Part shown: in pieces, positions 1 through 9,100 of the stretch
How positions within the stretch are numbered: the stretch's first letter is position 1
Layout of the letters: the number at the start of each line of letters is the position of its first letter
From: a virus
Direction: 5' to 3' (one strand)
Virus record (IMG/VR): IMGVR_UViG_3300031226_000007
Coordinates: 1-27,255 of that record
Length of the DNA: 27,255 bases
Translations under genes and position numbers: made by a program
The notes under the pieces: generated by a model
Told to the model about the DNA's origin: nothing
The model's database searches: none
The model's input: only the letters and a program-made list of their open reading frames with translations

Positions 1-129
1 TATGGCACGATCTTGTGCGGGCGGCTGGTAATCACTAGTGAAGAAGACAGCAGTAGCTGCGGCCGTAGCACCAGATGGGCCAGCATACGTGGCATGAGAT
101 AAGGTGATGGTGTTATAGCCAATGCTCAT
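1..129 (-). CDS. Tail protein gene downstream of tape measure, 5' part only
   Basis: An open frame begins with ATG at 129-127 and runs off the left edge after 43 codons. Its start overlaps the tape measure stop codon as ATGA, the same coupling used elsewhere in this operon, which supports it being real. The visible protein begins MSIGYNTITL and is rich in Gly, Ala, Thr and Ser. No diagnostic motif is visible. In siphophages the gene directly after the tape measure usually encodes the distal tail protein or a minor tail protein, so that is the positional inference. The function cannot be fixed from 43 residues. Confidence 0.7.
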   Translation of the reverse strand, partial: MSIGYNTITLSHATYAGPSGATAAATAVFFTSDYQPPAQDRAI

Positions 130-2570
130 CGTTGAAGTGCCTCGTCCATAGCATCACTGACCGCTCGCTTCAGATCATACTTATCCCGTAGCCAATCATC
201 AGTCTTGCCCACATAGAACGGGCCAACTTGTCCAGTATTACGAGCTGTGCCTCGAAGTGTCTTAGCGATTGAGTGCTGAAGGATGAGACCGTACTCAGTA
301 CCTTCTTCACCGAAGCGGACGTTAGATCCGAACGGAGACGAGGCATTGTTGAGCTTGATCAATCCGCCTTCTGCATAATCTCGCTCAGTGGGACCTCTAC
401 CAACACCATGACCGGTGACGATGTTATGGAACTTGGCATCGTACTGACCAAGAGTATTCTTAATCCTAGCAAGTGCTTCCCTCAGTCTAGTAGCTTCTGG
501 TCCGCTAACAGCACCACTGGTAAGCAAACCATTAATGAAACCGTAAGCAGCATTCAGACCAGAGATATTACCCTGGAGCTTTTGTAGATCACCAACAGTC
601 TTAGCAGCACTGATGGCTTCTCTGATCTGGACATTCTTAGCTTCTACTGCATACTTCTCAGCATCAGCAGCAGCTTGCTGCAAGGCCTTCTTCTGTGCTT
701 CCAGCGCTGCGATCTTGGCCTTACGGGCTTCTTCATCAGCCTTCTGTGAAGCAGCAAGTTCCTTCTGCAGCAACTTCATTCTTGCACTAGCCCCAGCCGC
801 AGCTGCAGCATTCTTCATAGCTTCAGCGTTGTTAGCTAGGTCTACTTCTATCTGAGTCTTATCCCTCAGATCCTCTAGATGAGCCTTAGCAGCTTCGTCT
901 TCAAGCTTCTGTCGCTCTTGGATATTACTGCGATTCTCTTGGGCTCTTCTCTCGATGAAGTCCTGAATGTTCTCGCCTTCATTACGTCGAAGGACTTGAG
1001 ATTCCTTGTACTGAAGATCCAGCAACTTGTTGAGGCGATCCTGAGCATCCGCCTCTTTCTGCATAGCCTTCAACTTGGCATCTATAGCAGCGAGCAAGAA
1101 CTTACCGCTGTATCTCTCTAAGTTGATAGCTGTCCCCATGAGAGCCAGTCGCTGCTTCAGCAGTAAGATAGCTCGTTCTTCACGGAGCTGAGCTTGCTGG
1201 TTGTTGTTCCCGCCACCACCGCTCTGTGCCTTATCTATCTGGTTCTGCAGCCTACGAGTTTTAGCACTGGGACCACTAGCTTGAACTGCAGAGATCTGAG
1301 AATCTATCCCAGCAGTACGAGTCGCGGCAGCACCACTGATGGCACCGACTAGTTGTTCCTCGGCGAAGGCAGCTAACTGTGCCGCCGCTGCAGCTGCCCT
1401 CTCAGCATTAGCTTTGTTGTAGGCTGCCCTGGCCGCCTCCGCATATACATCAGCAAGCTGCTTCTCGATCTCGATTTCTTTGGTGATGGCAATGTTCTTG
1501 TAGTAGGCGACATCAACGATACCGCCATCGAGGTTGATCGTCTCACCCTTGGCCTTGTTCATCCGAGTTAGTTCGAAATGAAGATCGCCGTTCGCTTTTG
1601 CTTCAGCGATTAGGTTCTGGGTGATATCCTCGATGTTTTGCTTCCTGACAGCATCAGCATGAGTATTAGCTTCGATGACTTCTTTCTGGGAAGCAACGGC
1701 ATCCTTGACTTTGACATCAATGGCGTACTGAGCAAGCAGCTTGGTGGAAGCCTCATCAGCTGCAACGCCGATGGACTTCAGATACTCAGCAGCTGCCGCG
1801 TTAGCATCACCAGCGTTCTCTTGTGAATCTCTGAGCGCATTGACGGCATCGCCGACATCCTTGATGGCATCTCTAGCATGACGAGCTGGATCTACGATAT
1901 CCAGCAAACCCTGACCAATGGCATCGATCGCAGCTTGGGCTGCTGCGAATCCCAATCCTACTACTGCACCACCGAAGATACCACCGACAGCACCTAGAGC
2001 AAGTCCACCCAGCCTAGGCGCGACGCTAGATCTAAGATTCTGGAACGCCTGTAGTTCTTTCTGCGTCCCAACCTGTTGCTTCGCTAGATTTACAGCTTCA
2101 GCAGCCGCGTTGTTGGCCTTCGCCATCAACCCTGGAAGGCCACGACGAATGTTAGCTTCCTGCGTGACAATCCTAGAAAGGCTACCACTCTTACCAAGCT
2201 CAGTATCAAGAGCCTTTAGTCGCTCCTGTCCCAGCTTGGTTAGAGTACCAGCATTCTGTACTGCCTGGAAATCACGCCTTGCAGCAGCGGGATCAGCAGC
2301 CCTAGATAGAACTCGCTTCCTCTCAGCTGCTAATTGATCAGCCTTCTTATTGGCCGTCTCAACTGCCTTAGCTGCAGACAATGACTTCCTAGAAGCGGCA
2401 TCACTCTGAGACGTGAGATCATCTAGATCTCTTTCAAGTTGTTTGACGGCAGCTGAGTCGTATTGAGTTAAGAACTCAACAAGAATCCGCAAGCCACCTG
2501 CAGCAGTGCCCCTCGCACCACCGACAGCACCAAGAGATGTGGTGCCAAGTCCAGTTCTAGGTAAGCTCAT
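126..2570 (-). CDS. Tail tape measure protein
   Basis: This 814-residue protein is the expected length ruler and DNA-channel protein of a long-tailed phage. The first ~180 residues are charged, Ala-rich and coiled-coil-like. A strongly hydrophobic Gly/Ala segment follows (around GGLALGAVGGIFGGAVVGLG), then a long Ala/Gln/Glu/Lys-rich helical stretch and a compact C-terminus. It is the longest tail gene and lies directly after the tail assembly chaperone pair, the standard place for this family. I chose ATG at 2570 because it overlaps the chaperone stop as ATGA. An upstream in-frame TTG at 2585 would add five residues but has no better ribosome site. At about 1.5 angstrom per residue, the family rule predicts a tail near 120 nm. 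The C-terminus shows no lysozyme or peptidase motif that I recognise. Confidence 0.88.
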   Translation of the reverse strand: MSLPRTGLGTTSLGAVGGARGTAAGGLRILVEFLTQYDSAAVKQLERDLDDLTSQSDAASRKSLSAAKAVETANKKADQLAAERKRVLSRAADPAAARRDFQAVQNAGTLTKLGQERLKALDTELGKSGSLSRIVTQEANIRRGLPGLMAKANNAAAEAVNLAKQQVGTQKELQAFQNLRSSVAPRLGGLALGAVGGIFGGAVVGLGFAAAQAAIDAIGQGLLDIVDPARHARDAIKDVGDAVNALRDSQENAGDANAAAAEYLKSIGVAADEASTKLLAQYAIDVKVKDAVASQKEVIEANTHADAVRKQNIEDITQNLIAEAKANGDLHFELTRMNKAKGETINLDGGIVDVAYYKNIAITKEIEIEKQLADVYAEAARAAYNKANAERAAAAAAQLAAFAEEQLVGAISGAAATRTAGIDSQISAVQASGPSAKTRRLQNQIDKAQSGGGGNNNQQAQLREERAILLLKQRLALMGTAINLERYSGKFLLAAIDAKLKAMQKEADAQDRLNKLLDLQYKESQVLRRNEGENIQDFIERRAQENRSNIQERQKLEDEAAKAHLEDLRDKTQIEVDLANNAEAMKNAAAAAGASARMKLLQKELAASQKADEEARKAKIAALEAQKKALQQAAADAEKYAVEAKNVQIREAISAAKTVGDLQKLQGNISGLNAAYGFINGLLTSGAVSGPEATRLREALARIKNTLGQYDAKFHNIVTGHGVGRGPTERDYAEGGLIKLNNASSPFGSNVRFGEEGTEYGLILQHSIAKTLRGTARNTGQVGPFYVGKTDDWLRDKYDLKRAVSDAMDEALQR

Positions 2571-3270
2571 ATGGACCTGAGCCAATCTTGCTGTTCTTTG
2601 CTAAGTTCATCAATGTTGACGGACGACTTAGCTTCCTTACGTTCCTTGACGCTCTTGAGATACAGCTCCACAGGTTTGTCTGTGGTGAGGGCTAGTTGCC
2701 AGTTTCTTTCGTCCCAACGATCATCGATGAGCTGTTCCATCATCACCATCATCTCAGGGCGGGTCAGCTCTAGGGCTTCACTTCTACTGAGGCCAGCTCT
2801 GAGTAGTCTGGCGTAGACGTCATCTTCAGACCATCCGTCTCCGGCATCATCCCCGACTCCGAAGTGCTTTCTCCACCAAGCGTCGTCGGGGGCGGGAAGT
2901 TTGGGTCGACTAACGGCACCAAGTGCTCTAGGTTATTTACCTCAAGTGCTGCGATGACTAGTACAGCACACTCATCTCTGTCCGGGGCTTGTGGTTTGCT
3001 CCACTCTTCATGTGTGTTCTCTGGGTATGCTATGTCCAGAATGGGTTGCCAGTCCTTGATCTTGAGCTGCAGTTGGACTGCTAACTGCGGAATGTTGTCT
3101 TCAACGTACAGACGGACAGATTCATTAGCACCAGCTGCCTGTTCTTGGAGAACAGCGTTGCCAAGATCATTAGCCATCATCCAAGGAAGGGGCTTCGCCA
3201 CAAAGACGCGACCGTCTTCCAATCCAACTTCGATGGGTGTCCGCCGAGCAGCTTGCCGCCTCTCAGCCAT
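2567..3270 (-). CDS. Tail assembly chaperone, frameshifted long (gpGT-like) form
   Basis: This is the predicted fusion made by a -1 ribosomal frameshift at 2899-2905. Codons 1-124 come from the zero frame (3270 to 2899). The ribosome then slips back one base and reads 110 more codons from 2899 to the stop at 2569-2567, giving about 234 residues. The -1 segment begins at LPAPDDAWWRKHFG and continues through DDVYARLLRAG and LTRPEMMVMMEQLIDD to its end at QQDWLRSI. It is open from just upstream of the slip site to the tape measure start and looks like folded, conserved protein. A separate ORF starting at ATG 2752 would leave the preceding ~49 codons unexplained. The stop overlaps the tape measure ATG as ATGA. 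The frameshift is an inference from codon-level reading, not a measured event. Confidence 0.78.
2770..3270 (-). CDS. Tail assembly chaperone, short (gpG-like) form
   Basis: This 166-residue, zero-frame product lies between the tail tube gene and the tape measure gene, where tail assembly chaperones sit. Such proteins bind the tape measure during tail assembly and are not kept in the virion. The sequence is soluble and mixed alpha/beta, with an acidic, Pro-rich end (around NFPPPTTLGGESTSESG). It starts at ATG 3270, two bases after the tube gene stop. A heptamer C CCA AAC lies in frame over codons 122-124 (GAC CCA AAC); a -1 slip there opens a second conserved-looking frame. The low-complexity look of the zero-frame tail after residue 124 contrasts with the structured -1 frame, as in other gpG/gpGT pairs. 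Similarity to a named family was not tested. Confidence 0.8.
   Translation of the reverse strand: MAERRQAARRTPIEVGLEDGRVFVAKPLPWMMANDLGNAVLQEQAAGANESVRLYVEDNIPQLAVQLQLKIKDWQPILDIAYPENTHEEWSKPQAPDRDECAVLVIAALEVNNLEHLVPLVDPNFPPPTTLGGESTSESGMMPETDGLKMTSTPDYSELASVEVKP
2899..2905 (-). promoter_or_regulatory. Programmed -1 frameshift slippery heptamer CCCAAAC
   Basis: On the minus strand the heptamer reads C CCA AAC in the zero frame of the chaperone gene. It fits the X XXY YYZ rule for tandem slippage of the P- and A-site tRNAs (CCA to CCC, AAC to AAA). After the slip the -1 frame is open for 110 codons to 2567. The Pro/GC-rich sequence just downstream could slow the ribosome. This position near the end of the first tail chaperone gene is typical of lambda-like G/GT frameshifts. 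Confidence 0.78.
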
Positions 3271-3272
3271 GA

Positions 3273-3908
3273 TCAGACAACCTCGAAGATTCGACCGTAT
3301 GCATCCTGCGGGTCGATGGTCGTGGCGATCTCCGGGAACATCCGGATCTCGAGACCAGGAGAAGCGGGATCACTCTTGTCGAAGCGGAAGGTCTTCTCAC
3401 CGCCAGCGACAGCGCCTCGGCGGAAGACGAATGCGAGAACCTTGCCGTTCGTAGCCTTCGGGAAGACGACAGCCCAGCGGCCCTCTTCAGTTTTGTTATC
3501 GGTATCATCCATGTACCGCATGATCTGGGTGACGCCAGCAGTTGCGGATACCACAGTGGCAGCGCCGAGGTCGGCGATCTTAGCAACCTGAGCCAGGTTG
3601 TCCTGCAGGATCTCTGCGAGCTGAGTGGTGATCGTGTATGAACGATCCGTGATGTCCTGATCGTATGCACCGAGGATCTGGTCAACGTCATCTCGAACCT
3701 GGATGTCCAAGTTCTTGACGATGTTCACGCCACCTCGTGTGAGGCCCATCGGAACCCAGCTGGCTCCCGGCGCCCCTGTGGAAGCGTTGATCACGCCGTC
3801 GATGCTGGTCGGCATGTTGATTCCCGATGCCGCCCACAGAACCTTCGCTGGACCCCGTAGGGTCTTCATCAGATCGATACTGTTCTCGAGGATTTGCCTC
3901 TGGGACAC
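3273..3908 (-). CDS. Major tail tube protein
   Basis: This 211-residue protein is the likely repeating subunit of the tail tube. It precedes the tail chaperones and tape measure, as tube genes do in siphophages. The N-terminus (MSQRQILENSIDL) leads to a region on probe placement and tube interface (VPMGLTRGGVNIVKN) and then a beta-rich body, with no signal peptide or membrane segment. The start is GTG at 3908, fixed by a textbook AGGAGG five bases upstream, the best ribosome site in the operon. That fits a protein needed in hundreds of copies. There is a 12-bp gap from the preceding gene. Assignment is by context, size and overall character; no catalytic residues are expected. Confidence 0.82.
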   Translation of the reverse strand: MSQRQILENSIDLMKTLRGPAKVLWAASGINMPTSIDGVINASTGAPGASWVPMGLTRGGVNIVKNLDIQVRDDVDQILGAYDQDITDRSYTITTQLAEILQDNLAQVAKIADLGAATVVSATAGVTQIMRYMDDTDNKTEEGRWAVVFPKATNGKVLAFVFRRGAVAGGEKTFRFDKSDPASPGLEIRMFPEIATTIDPQDAYGRIFEVV

Positions 3909-3913
3909 CTGTT

Positions 3914-3919
3914 CCTCCT
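3914..3919 (-). promoter_or_regulatory. Strong ribosome binding site AGGAGG of the tail tube gene
   Basis: A perfect AGGAGG lies five bases before the GTG at 3908 and decides that start. Most genes in this operon instead rely on stop-start overlaps with weak or no recognisable sites, so this site marks a gene meant for high expression. Confidence 0.85.
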
Positions 3920-3920
3920 A

Positions 3921-5054
3921 CTAGAACCTTCTGCGGCCACCGTAGTTGATTGTGACGTTCGGACCACCACCGCCAGATAACCCGTAAGTATCTGCAACAT
4001 CGACGAAGCTACTGTCCGGGATGTTAGACGAGGTATCCAATCGCCTGATCTGTAGACCTCTGGTCATCGCCATAAGATTGCTCTCTGCCGCCAATCTTAC
4101 CTCCGTTCCTGGTAGTGGGATGACTCCAGAGGCCACCACATCACTGTCTGGGATCCTGACGGCCCCTGCTACTCCTCGTTGAGTTTGTAGTTCTGAGAAA
4201 GCCTGGATCGTCTTATTAGTCGCTTCCGTGGTAAAGCTACCGCCCTCCTGTAGTACGATGTCTGAGATAACATCGGCTGCGAAGCCGGGATGGTTCACCC
4301 ACAGTGGGTAGAAGAAGAAATCACCTTTCTTGTTTGCTGAAAGATTAGGGAATGATGCGTCTGGGGTGGCGAAGTCAACAGCGCCTTCCCTAGTGTGTAG
4401 AACTCTAGATTCTGCACCGCCCCTCCCCTGCATCCTTCCAGCTTTGAAGAAGGTTCCTCCTCTTGGTACCTTCAGACGACCTATCTTCTTCTGTGCGTGT
4501 GCGAAGGAGATGGCCCTTCTTGTGGAGACCTTGCTGACGGTAGTTTTACCCTTGGCGAACTTGAAGACGTCCTCAATCCCAGCACTGATAGCTCCCTTAG
4601 CGTAGATCCTGTATGGAGCAACTGGGAAACTTCTGAAGTATCCTTCTCCACCAAGATTGGTTAAGAATTTAGACTCTCTGTAGTTGACCATCGTAACGAC
4701 GATGGCAGTTTGAACTCCCTTGCCATCTGCCGTTCCAACCTTCTGGACCTTGGCGAAGATTCCTCGCGACACCCTACCAGTGGCAGATTTGTTGTAAGCA
4801 ATCGCAGTAGCTAATCTAAGTCGTGCCTGGATTAGATCAGCTCTCTTATCTGGATCTTCCAGAATGGACTTCGTAACTCTGGCGTTCAGTAGCCTTAGTT
4901 CCTCAGTAGCTTGCTGAAGCCCCTTGGTATTGATGTAGACGAATCCACCAGTTCCTTTTGGAGTTACCGTGCCAAGTTTATCTTTGAGAATCCTGACCTT
5001 GGCAAACTGCCCGCTTCTTGGTCCTGACCCAGCTGGGATTCGACGTTGGGCCAT
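3921..5054 (-). CDS. Putative neck or tail-completion protein
   Basis: This 377-residue protein lies between the connector-type genes and the tail tube gene. Its start ATG overlaps the previous stop by one base (TGATG). The N-terminal 50 residues are basic and Gly-rich. A helical part follows (TKGLQQATEELRLLNARV), then a basic, Gly-rich middle (KVPRGGTFFKAGRMQGRG) and a motif YPLWVNHPGF near residue 235. The end is Gly/Arg-rich (NYGGRRRF). A helical N-terminus followed by a hydrophobic HPG-type motif is reminiscent of HK97 gp10-like tail-completion proteins, but it is much longer than their usual ~130-150 residues. I infer a head-tail joining role from position. A minor capsid role is the alternative. 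Confidence 0.5.
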   Translation of the reverse strand: MAQRRIPAGSGPRSGQFAKVRILKDKLGTVTPKGTGGFVYINTKGLQQATEELRLLNARVTKSILEDPDKRADLIQARLRLATAIAYNKSATGRVSRGIFAKVQKVGTADGKGVQTAIVVTMVNYRESKFLTNLGGEGYFRSFPVAPYRIYAKGAISAGIEDVFKFAKGKTTVSKVSTRRAISFAHAQKKIGRLKVPRGGTFFKAGRMQGRGGAESRVLHTREGAVDFATPDASFPNLSANKKGDFFFYPLWVNHPGFAADVISDIVLQEGGSFTTEATNKTIQAFSELQTQRGVAGAVRIPDSDVVASGVIPLPGTEVRLAAESNLMAMTRGLQIRRLDTSSNIPDSSFVDVADTYGLSGGGGPNVTINYGGRRRF

Positions 5055-5602
5055 CAGTGCTGCCCAGGACCTTCTTCACTGGTAGACCAGATGACATCAC
5101 AGCTGAACCCGGCTACCCAGACCTCACGATCATTGACCATGCCGAGATTCTCAGCCCCAGAGAATTCAACACCGCCGAACGCCATAGCTAAGATAGTGAA
5201 CCCGGGATCGACCACAGGGTCGTCATGGTAGTTCTCGTGCATGTTCAGATGCTGGTGAATGAAGTGCTCAACAGCCCTTGCGTGTCTACTGCATAGCTTG
5301 TCAACCGACTCACTGCTGGTAGCACCGACGAGTCCATTGATCTGACCAAGATAGTTGTACGTGAAGAGCCCCTCTATATCTTCACCAAGTATCTTGCTCA
5401 GAACGTCTACACCATACTGAGGAAGGATATTATCCCACTCAGTCATCAATCCACCTACCACAGAGGTGGGGCTGATGTCCTTAGGAACTGTGAGTACTAC
5501 GGAGTCTTGTCCATCGAACTCACTAGAGATCTGTAGCAGATAAGCTTCTATATGTGATCGGAGATGATCCGATGTTATCTTAGCTATCTGCTCTTGGAAC
5601 AT
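5054..5602 (-). CDS. Putative neck protein, possible tail terminator
   Basis: This 182-residue protein starts at ATG 5602, the base directly after the connector gene stop, and overlaps the next gene by one base. The N-terminal ~65 residues are predicted alpha/beta with the stretch VVLTVPKDISPTSVVGGL. The C-terminal half has a His-rich helix (HARAVEHFIHQHLNMHENYH) and a beta-rich end (EVWVAGFSCDVIWSTSEEG). Size and place, after the connector and before the tail tube, fit a tail terminator or stopper. I do not recognise a defining motif, so the function is a positional inference. Confidence 0.5.
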   Translation of the reverse strand: MFQEQIAKITSDHLRSHIEAYLLQISSEFDGQDSVVLTVPKDISPTSVVGGLMTEWDNILPQYGVDVLSKILGEDIEGLFTYNYLGQINGLVGATSSESVDKLCSRHARAVEHFIHQHLNMHENYHDDPVVDPGFTILAMAFGGVEFSGAENLGMVNDREVWVAGFSCDVIWSTSEEGPGQH

Positions 5603-6184
5603 CTAGTTATTCCTAACATAGTGCTGCTCGACCTGATCCCTGAAGCTGGACTCGGTCCAAGGAACTTCGGTCAAACCCTCAGCTGGGATGCTCTCGCCGA
5701 GGTCTTTCTCTGTCTGAATCATTGCCTGAGCGGTGGCTCTGAGTTCTCTGGCGATGACTGAGGTATCAACGACAGTTTGTCCGAGTCCACCGCCGCCGGA
5801 AAGAGTTTGTCGCTTGGCAACCTTCGCAGCATCAGCTGCCCATGCAAGGAGGATGTGCGCCGCCGCGATAGTTGAGCTGCCGTCCTGATCAAGGAAGTAC
5901 TGGATTTCAGCATCACTGAATACACTCCAGTAGTAGGTGAACTCCAGCTCAACACTTTGAGCAGGGATGGCAGTGAAGGCCACGATCCCATTGATCAGGT
6001 CGACGGTGTACTGTGCACCAACTGTCAGGAGAACCTGATTGGCCCTGACTTCTGGTGCTGGTGTAGCGAGAAGGTTGCTGGACTTGAGCTTGAAGTACTT
6101 ATCAACCCCATTACCAACACCCTTCTCGCGAGTGATGATACTCTTGTCAGATGTCTTTAGCCTAACAGCTTCTATGTCATTCAT
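5603..6184 (-). CDS. Head-tail connector (adaptor) protein
   Basis: This 193-residue protein starts at ATG 6184, overlapping the giant repeat gene stop as ATGA. The N-terminal half is a beta domain with the pattern VGAQYTVDLINGIVAFTAIP, common in phage connector proteins. A helical half follows, with FSDAEIQYFLDQDGS and AAAHILLAWAADAA. That pattern matches the gp6/gp15-type adaptor family, which forms a ring under the portal. It is the first neck gene after the long capsid-side module, so head-to-tail gene order resumes here. I am fairly confident of the class from the helical motif and less so of which ring it forms. Confidence 0.68.
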   Translation of the reverse strand: MNDIEAVRLKTSDKSIITREKGVGNGVDKYFKLKSSNLLATPAPEVRANQVLLTVGAQYTVDLINGIVAFTAIPAQSVELEFTYYWSVFSDAEIQYFLDQDGSSTIAAAHILLAWAADAAKVAKRQTLSGGGGLGQTVVDTSVIARELRATAQAMIQTEKDLGESIPAEGLTEVPWTESSFRDQVEQHYVRNN

Positions 6185-9100
6185 GAATCACCCTCATTGC
6201 GTTTGGTGTTGGCTAAAGCACCTTGTAGTTCGGGCCATCCACCATCCTTCGTATTGGCGGCATCACCTTGAGTTTCTGGCCATCCGCCTTGTCTTGTAGA
6301 TCCACTTGATGAAGCGTGTGTCCACGTCCACCCAGATCGCTCACCCTGCAGAAGTGGGATACCGAATGCCTCAGCACTCGAGATACCCACAGGGTAGATG
6401 AAGAAGGCGCCAGTTGTTAGCTTCGGGAGTCCGAAGAGTTCAGCCGAGGTTATACTGGGTGGAGCGATGGCCAGTTGTGGACGAACCGTGAGGATTGGTA
6501 GCCCGAGCAGCTCAGCTGATGAGATACCCCCTGGGATGATGTTAGATCTGGGTACTAGTGCTATAGATCCGAAGGACTCGGCCGTCGGGACACCAGTAAC
6601 CGAGATTCTAGCTGTCCCTGGGATGATTACTGGGACGCCAAGGGCTTCTCCAGTAACTATACCTGTGGGACTGACACTCCCCGCGCCTGTGAGAAGCGTC
6701 GGGGACCCGAAAGTTTCAGCTGACGGGATGCCGAATAGAGCCTGATTGATGGTAACTGCGCCAGGAAGTAGGATCGCAGTACCAAAGACTTGAGCTGACG
6801 AGATCCCAGCAGCAGCGATGTTGACGTTACCTGGGATCAGGACGTGTGTGCCGAACGACTCAGCTGAGACGATTCCAGCTGGAGCGATGAACCTCGGTCC
6901 ACCCAGTGATGTGAGGATGGCCGTGCCGAATGCTTCGCCGGACGCTATCCCGGTTGGGATAATGTTGACGTTGCCCGTGATGAGAGTAGCGTTCCCGAGT
7001 GTCTCGCCACTTCCTATTGCAGCTGGTAGAATGCTGGAGGTTGCTTTAAGAGTGAAGGCGCCGAACGATTCTTGAGTCGCAATCCCTGTGGGCTGGATGT
7101 TAGCGTTGCCATGCAGGAGTGCGATTGAACCGAACGATTCTTGAGTTGCGATTCCAGCTGGCTGGACAGTGAATGCACCAGTCAGCAGTGATGGAGTTCC
7201 CAGGGCCTCAGCACTAGGAATACCAGTCGGAATGATATTAGCATTTCCATGAAGCAGTGTCGGAGTTCCGACGGCTTCTTGACTGGCAATCCCCACAGGG
7301 AGTACTGCGGCAGTTGCTGTGAGAGTTACTGGTCCGAATGATTCCTGCGTAGCGATGCCAGCTGGTTGAATGCTGACAGCACCGTGCAGAAGAGTTGGAT
7401 TACCGACCGCCTCACCAGAAGTGATAGCGAACGGTAGGATGAAGAATGCCCCAGTTGACAGCAGCGTGCTGCCGAAGATTTCTCCGCTGGTGATACCAGT
7501 TGGGAGAATGTTAACGCTGCCATGAAGTAGGGTCGGTGTTCCCAGGACTTCCTGACTACCGATCCCACTTGGCAGGATGCTAACACTGCCATGAACTAAT
7601 GTGTGAGTGCCAACTGCCTCAGCTGTTGGTATCCCAGAAGGCAGGATAGAAACGGCTGGAGCTTGGCCAAGTACTAGAGTTGGTGTACCGACAGATTCAG
7701 CTGTAGCAATCCCAGTCGGCTGAATGTTGACGTTTCCGTGAACCAGCGTGACTGGATTGAACGATTCCTGTGAGGCCACCCCAGCTGGAATGATAGCAGC
7801 TGAGGTGACTAGTGTTGGAGTACCAAATGAACTGGTAACAACTCCAGCACCGAAGTACTTAGCTCTGAGATATCCCTCAACTAGTTGTCTATCAGAATCA
7901 GATAGTGCGTGATCATAGAGAATGACTTCCGCAACATCTGCGTTTGGAGTCTCAGCTGGAAGGGTCGGATCGTAGCCACCGATAGCGAGCATATCTCCGA
8001 AGGCACCACCGAAGCCTGAACTCAGGTAGTTTCCATCAGAGAATAGTCGTGAAGTTCCAGATACACCGTCAGCCGAGTACAACTTCCAGTTAGTGGTCTG
8101 GGCCGCCCGCATATCAGGGGTGAAGAAGCCGCCGTCGTAGCCGACATCCTCGAATCCATTCCAGAAGCCTAGAAGGAAGTTATTCGGTGGATAGATCGAG
8201 TTAACAACCCGACCCATGTTGGCATCACGGAGTCTAGCTACATAAGCAATCGTGTAGTTGTTCGTGACGCCTAGACCAGAAGTTACACGAACTCGACCCT
8301 CGTTGGTATTGAAACGAGCGATTGGCTGACCATTCAAGACGTTAGTAACTACTGATGGCGGCGGTGTTCCCACCATCGGTGCAGCTACAATGTCAGCTGG
8401 TAACCACCACAGGGCGAGCCCTGAGAGATCATCTGGAGCGAAGGCGCCTTCACCAGGAGCAGAGATGCTTGGCGGCAGGATATAGCTGGTGACAGTAGCC
8501 TTGACCAGAGTATGAGAACCGATGACCTCGGCAGATGCGATACCACTGGGGATGACATTGACATTCCCGGTGATCAGACTGAAAGTCCCGAACGACTCTT
8601 GAGTTGCTATCCCCACAGGGAGGATGCTGATTCCTCCGCGCAGAAGAGCTGGGGCTCCTAGTGCCTCAGCAGTCCCTATCCCTGTGGGAAGGATATTGAC
8701 AGAACCGTGAACTAGAGTAGTGGATCCGATGGCTTCCGCTGACGCTATCCCTGTGGGAAGGATAATGACAGCGCCATGGATCAGAGTATGTGAACCGAGT
8801 GCTTCAGCTGATGCAATCCCGGCTGGGAGAATGGCACCGGCTCCAGTGATTAGAACTGGGAGACCGAATGCCTCAGCTGAAGGAATCGCGGTGGGCTGGA
8901 TTAGTACCCCGCCACGAAGCAGTGTCGGTGATCCGAATACCTCGTCGGAGGGATCTCCTACTGGTAGGATGTTGACGTTACCGTGGATTAGAGTAGCAGC
9001 CCCAATAGCTTCACCAGAAGCTATTCCCGCTGGAAGAATGTTAGTAGCTGGCGCTTGAATCGCTAGAGTCAGAAGACCGAACCGCTGAGCAGTACTCGCC

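Noticed and set aside
2571-2585. TTG start for the tape measure protein
   Set aside because: ATG 2570 overlaps the chaperone stop as ATGA, matching the coupling seen through the operon.
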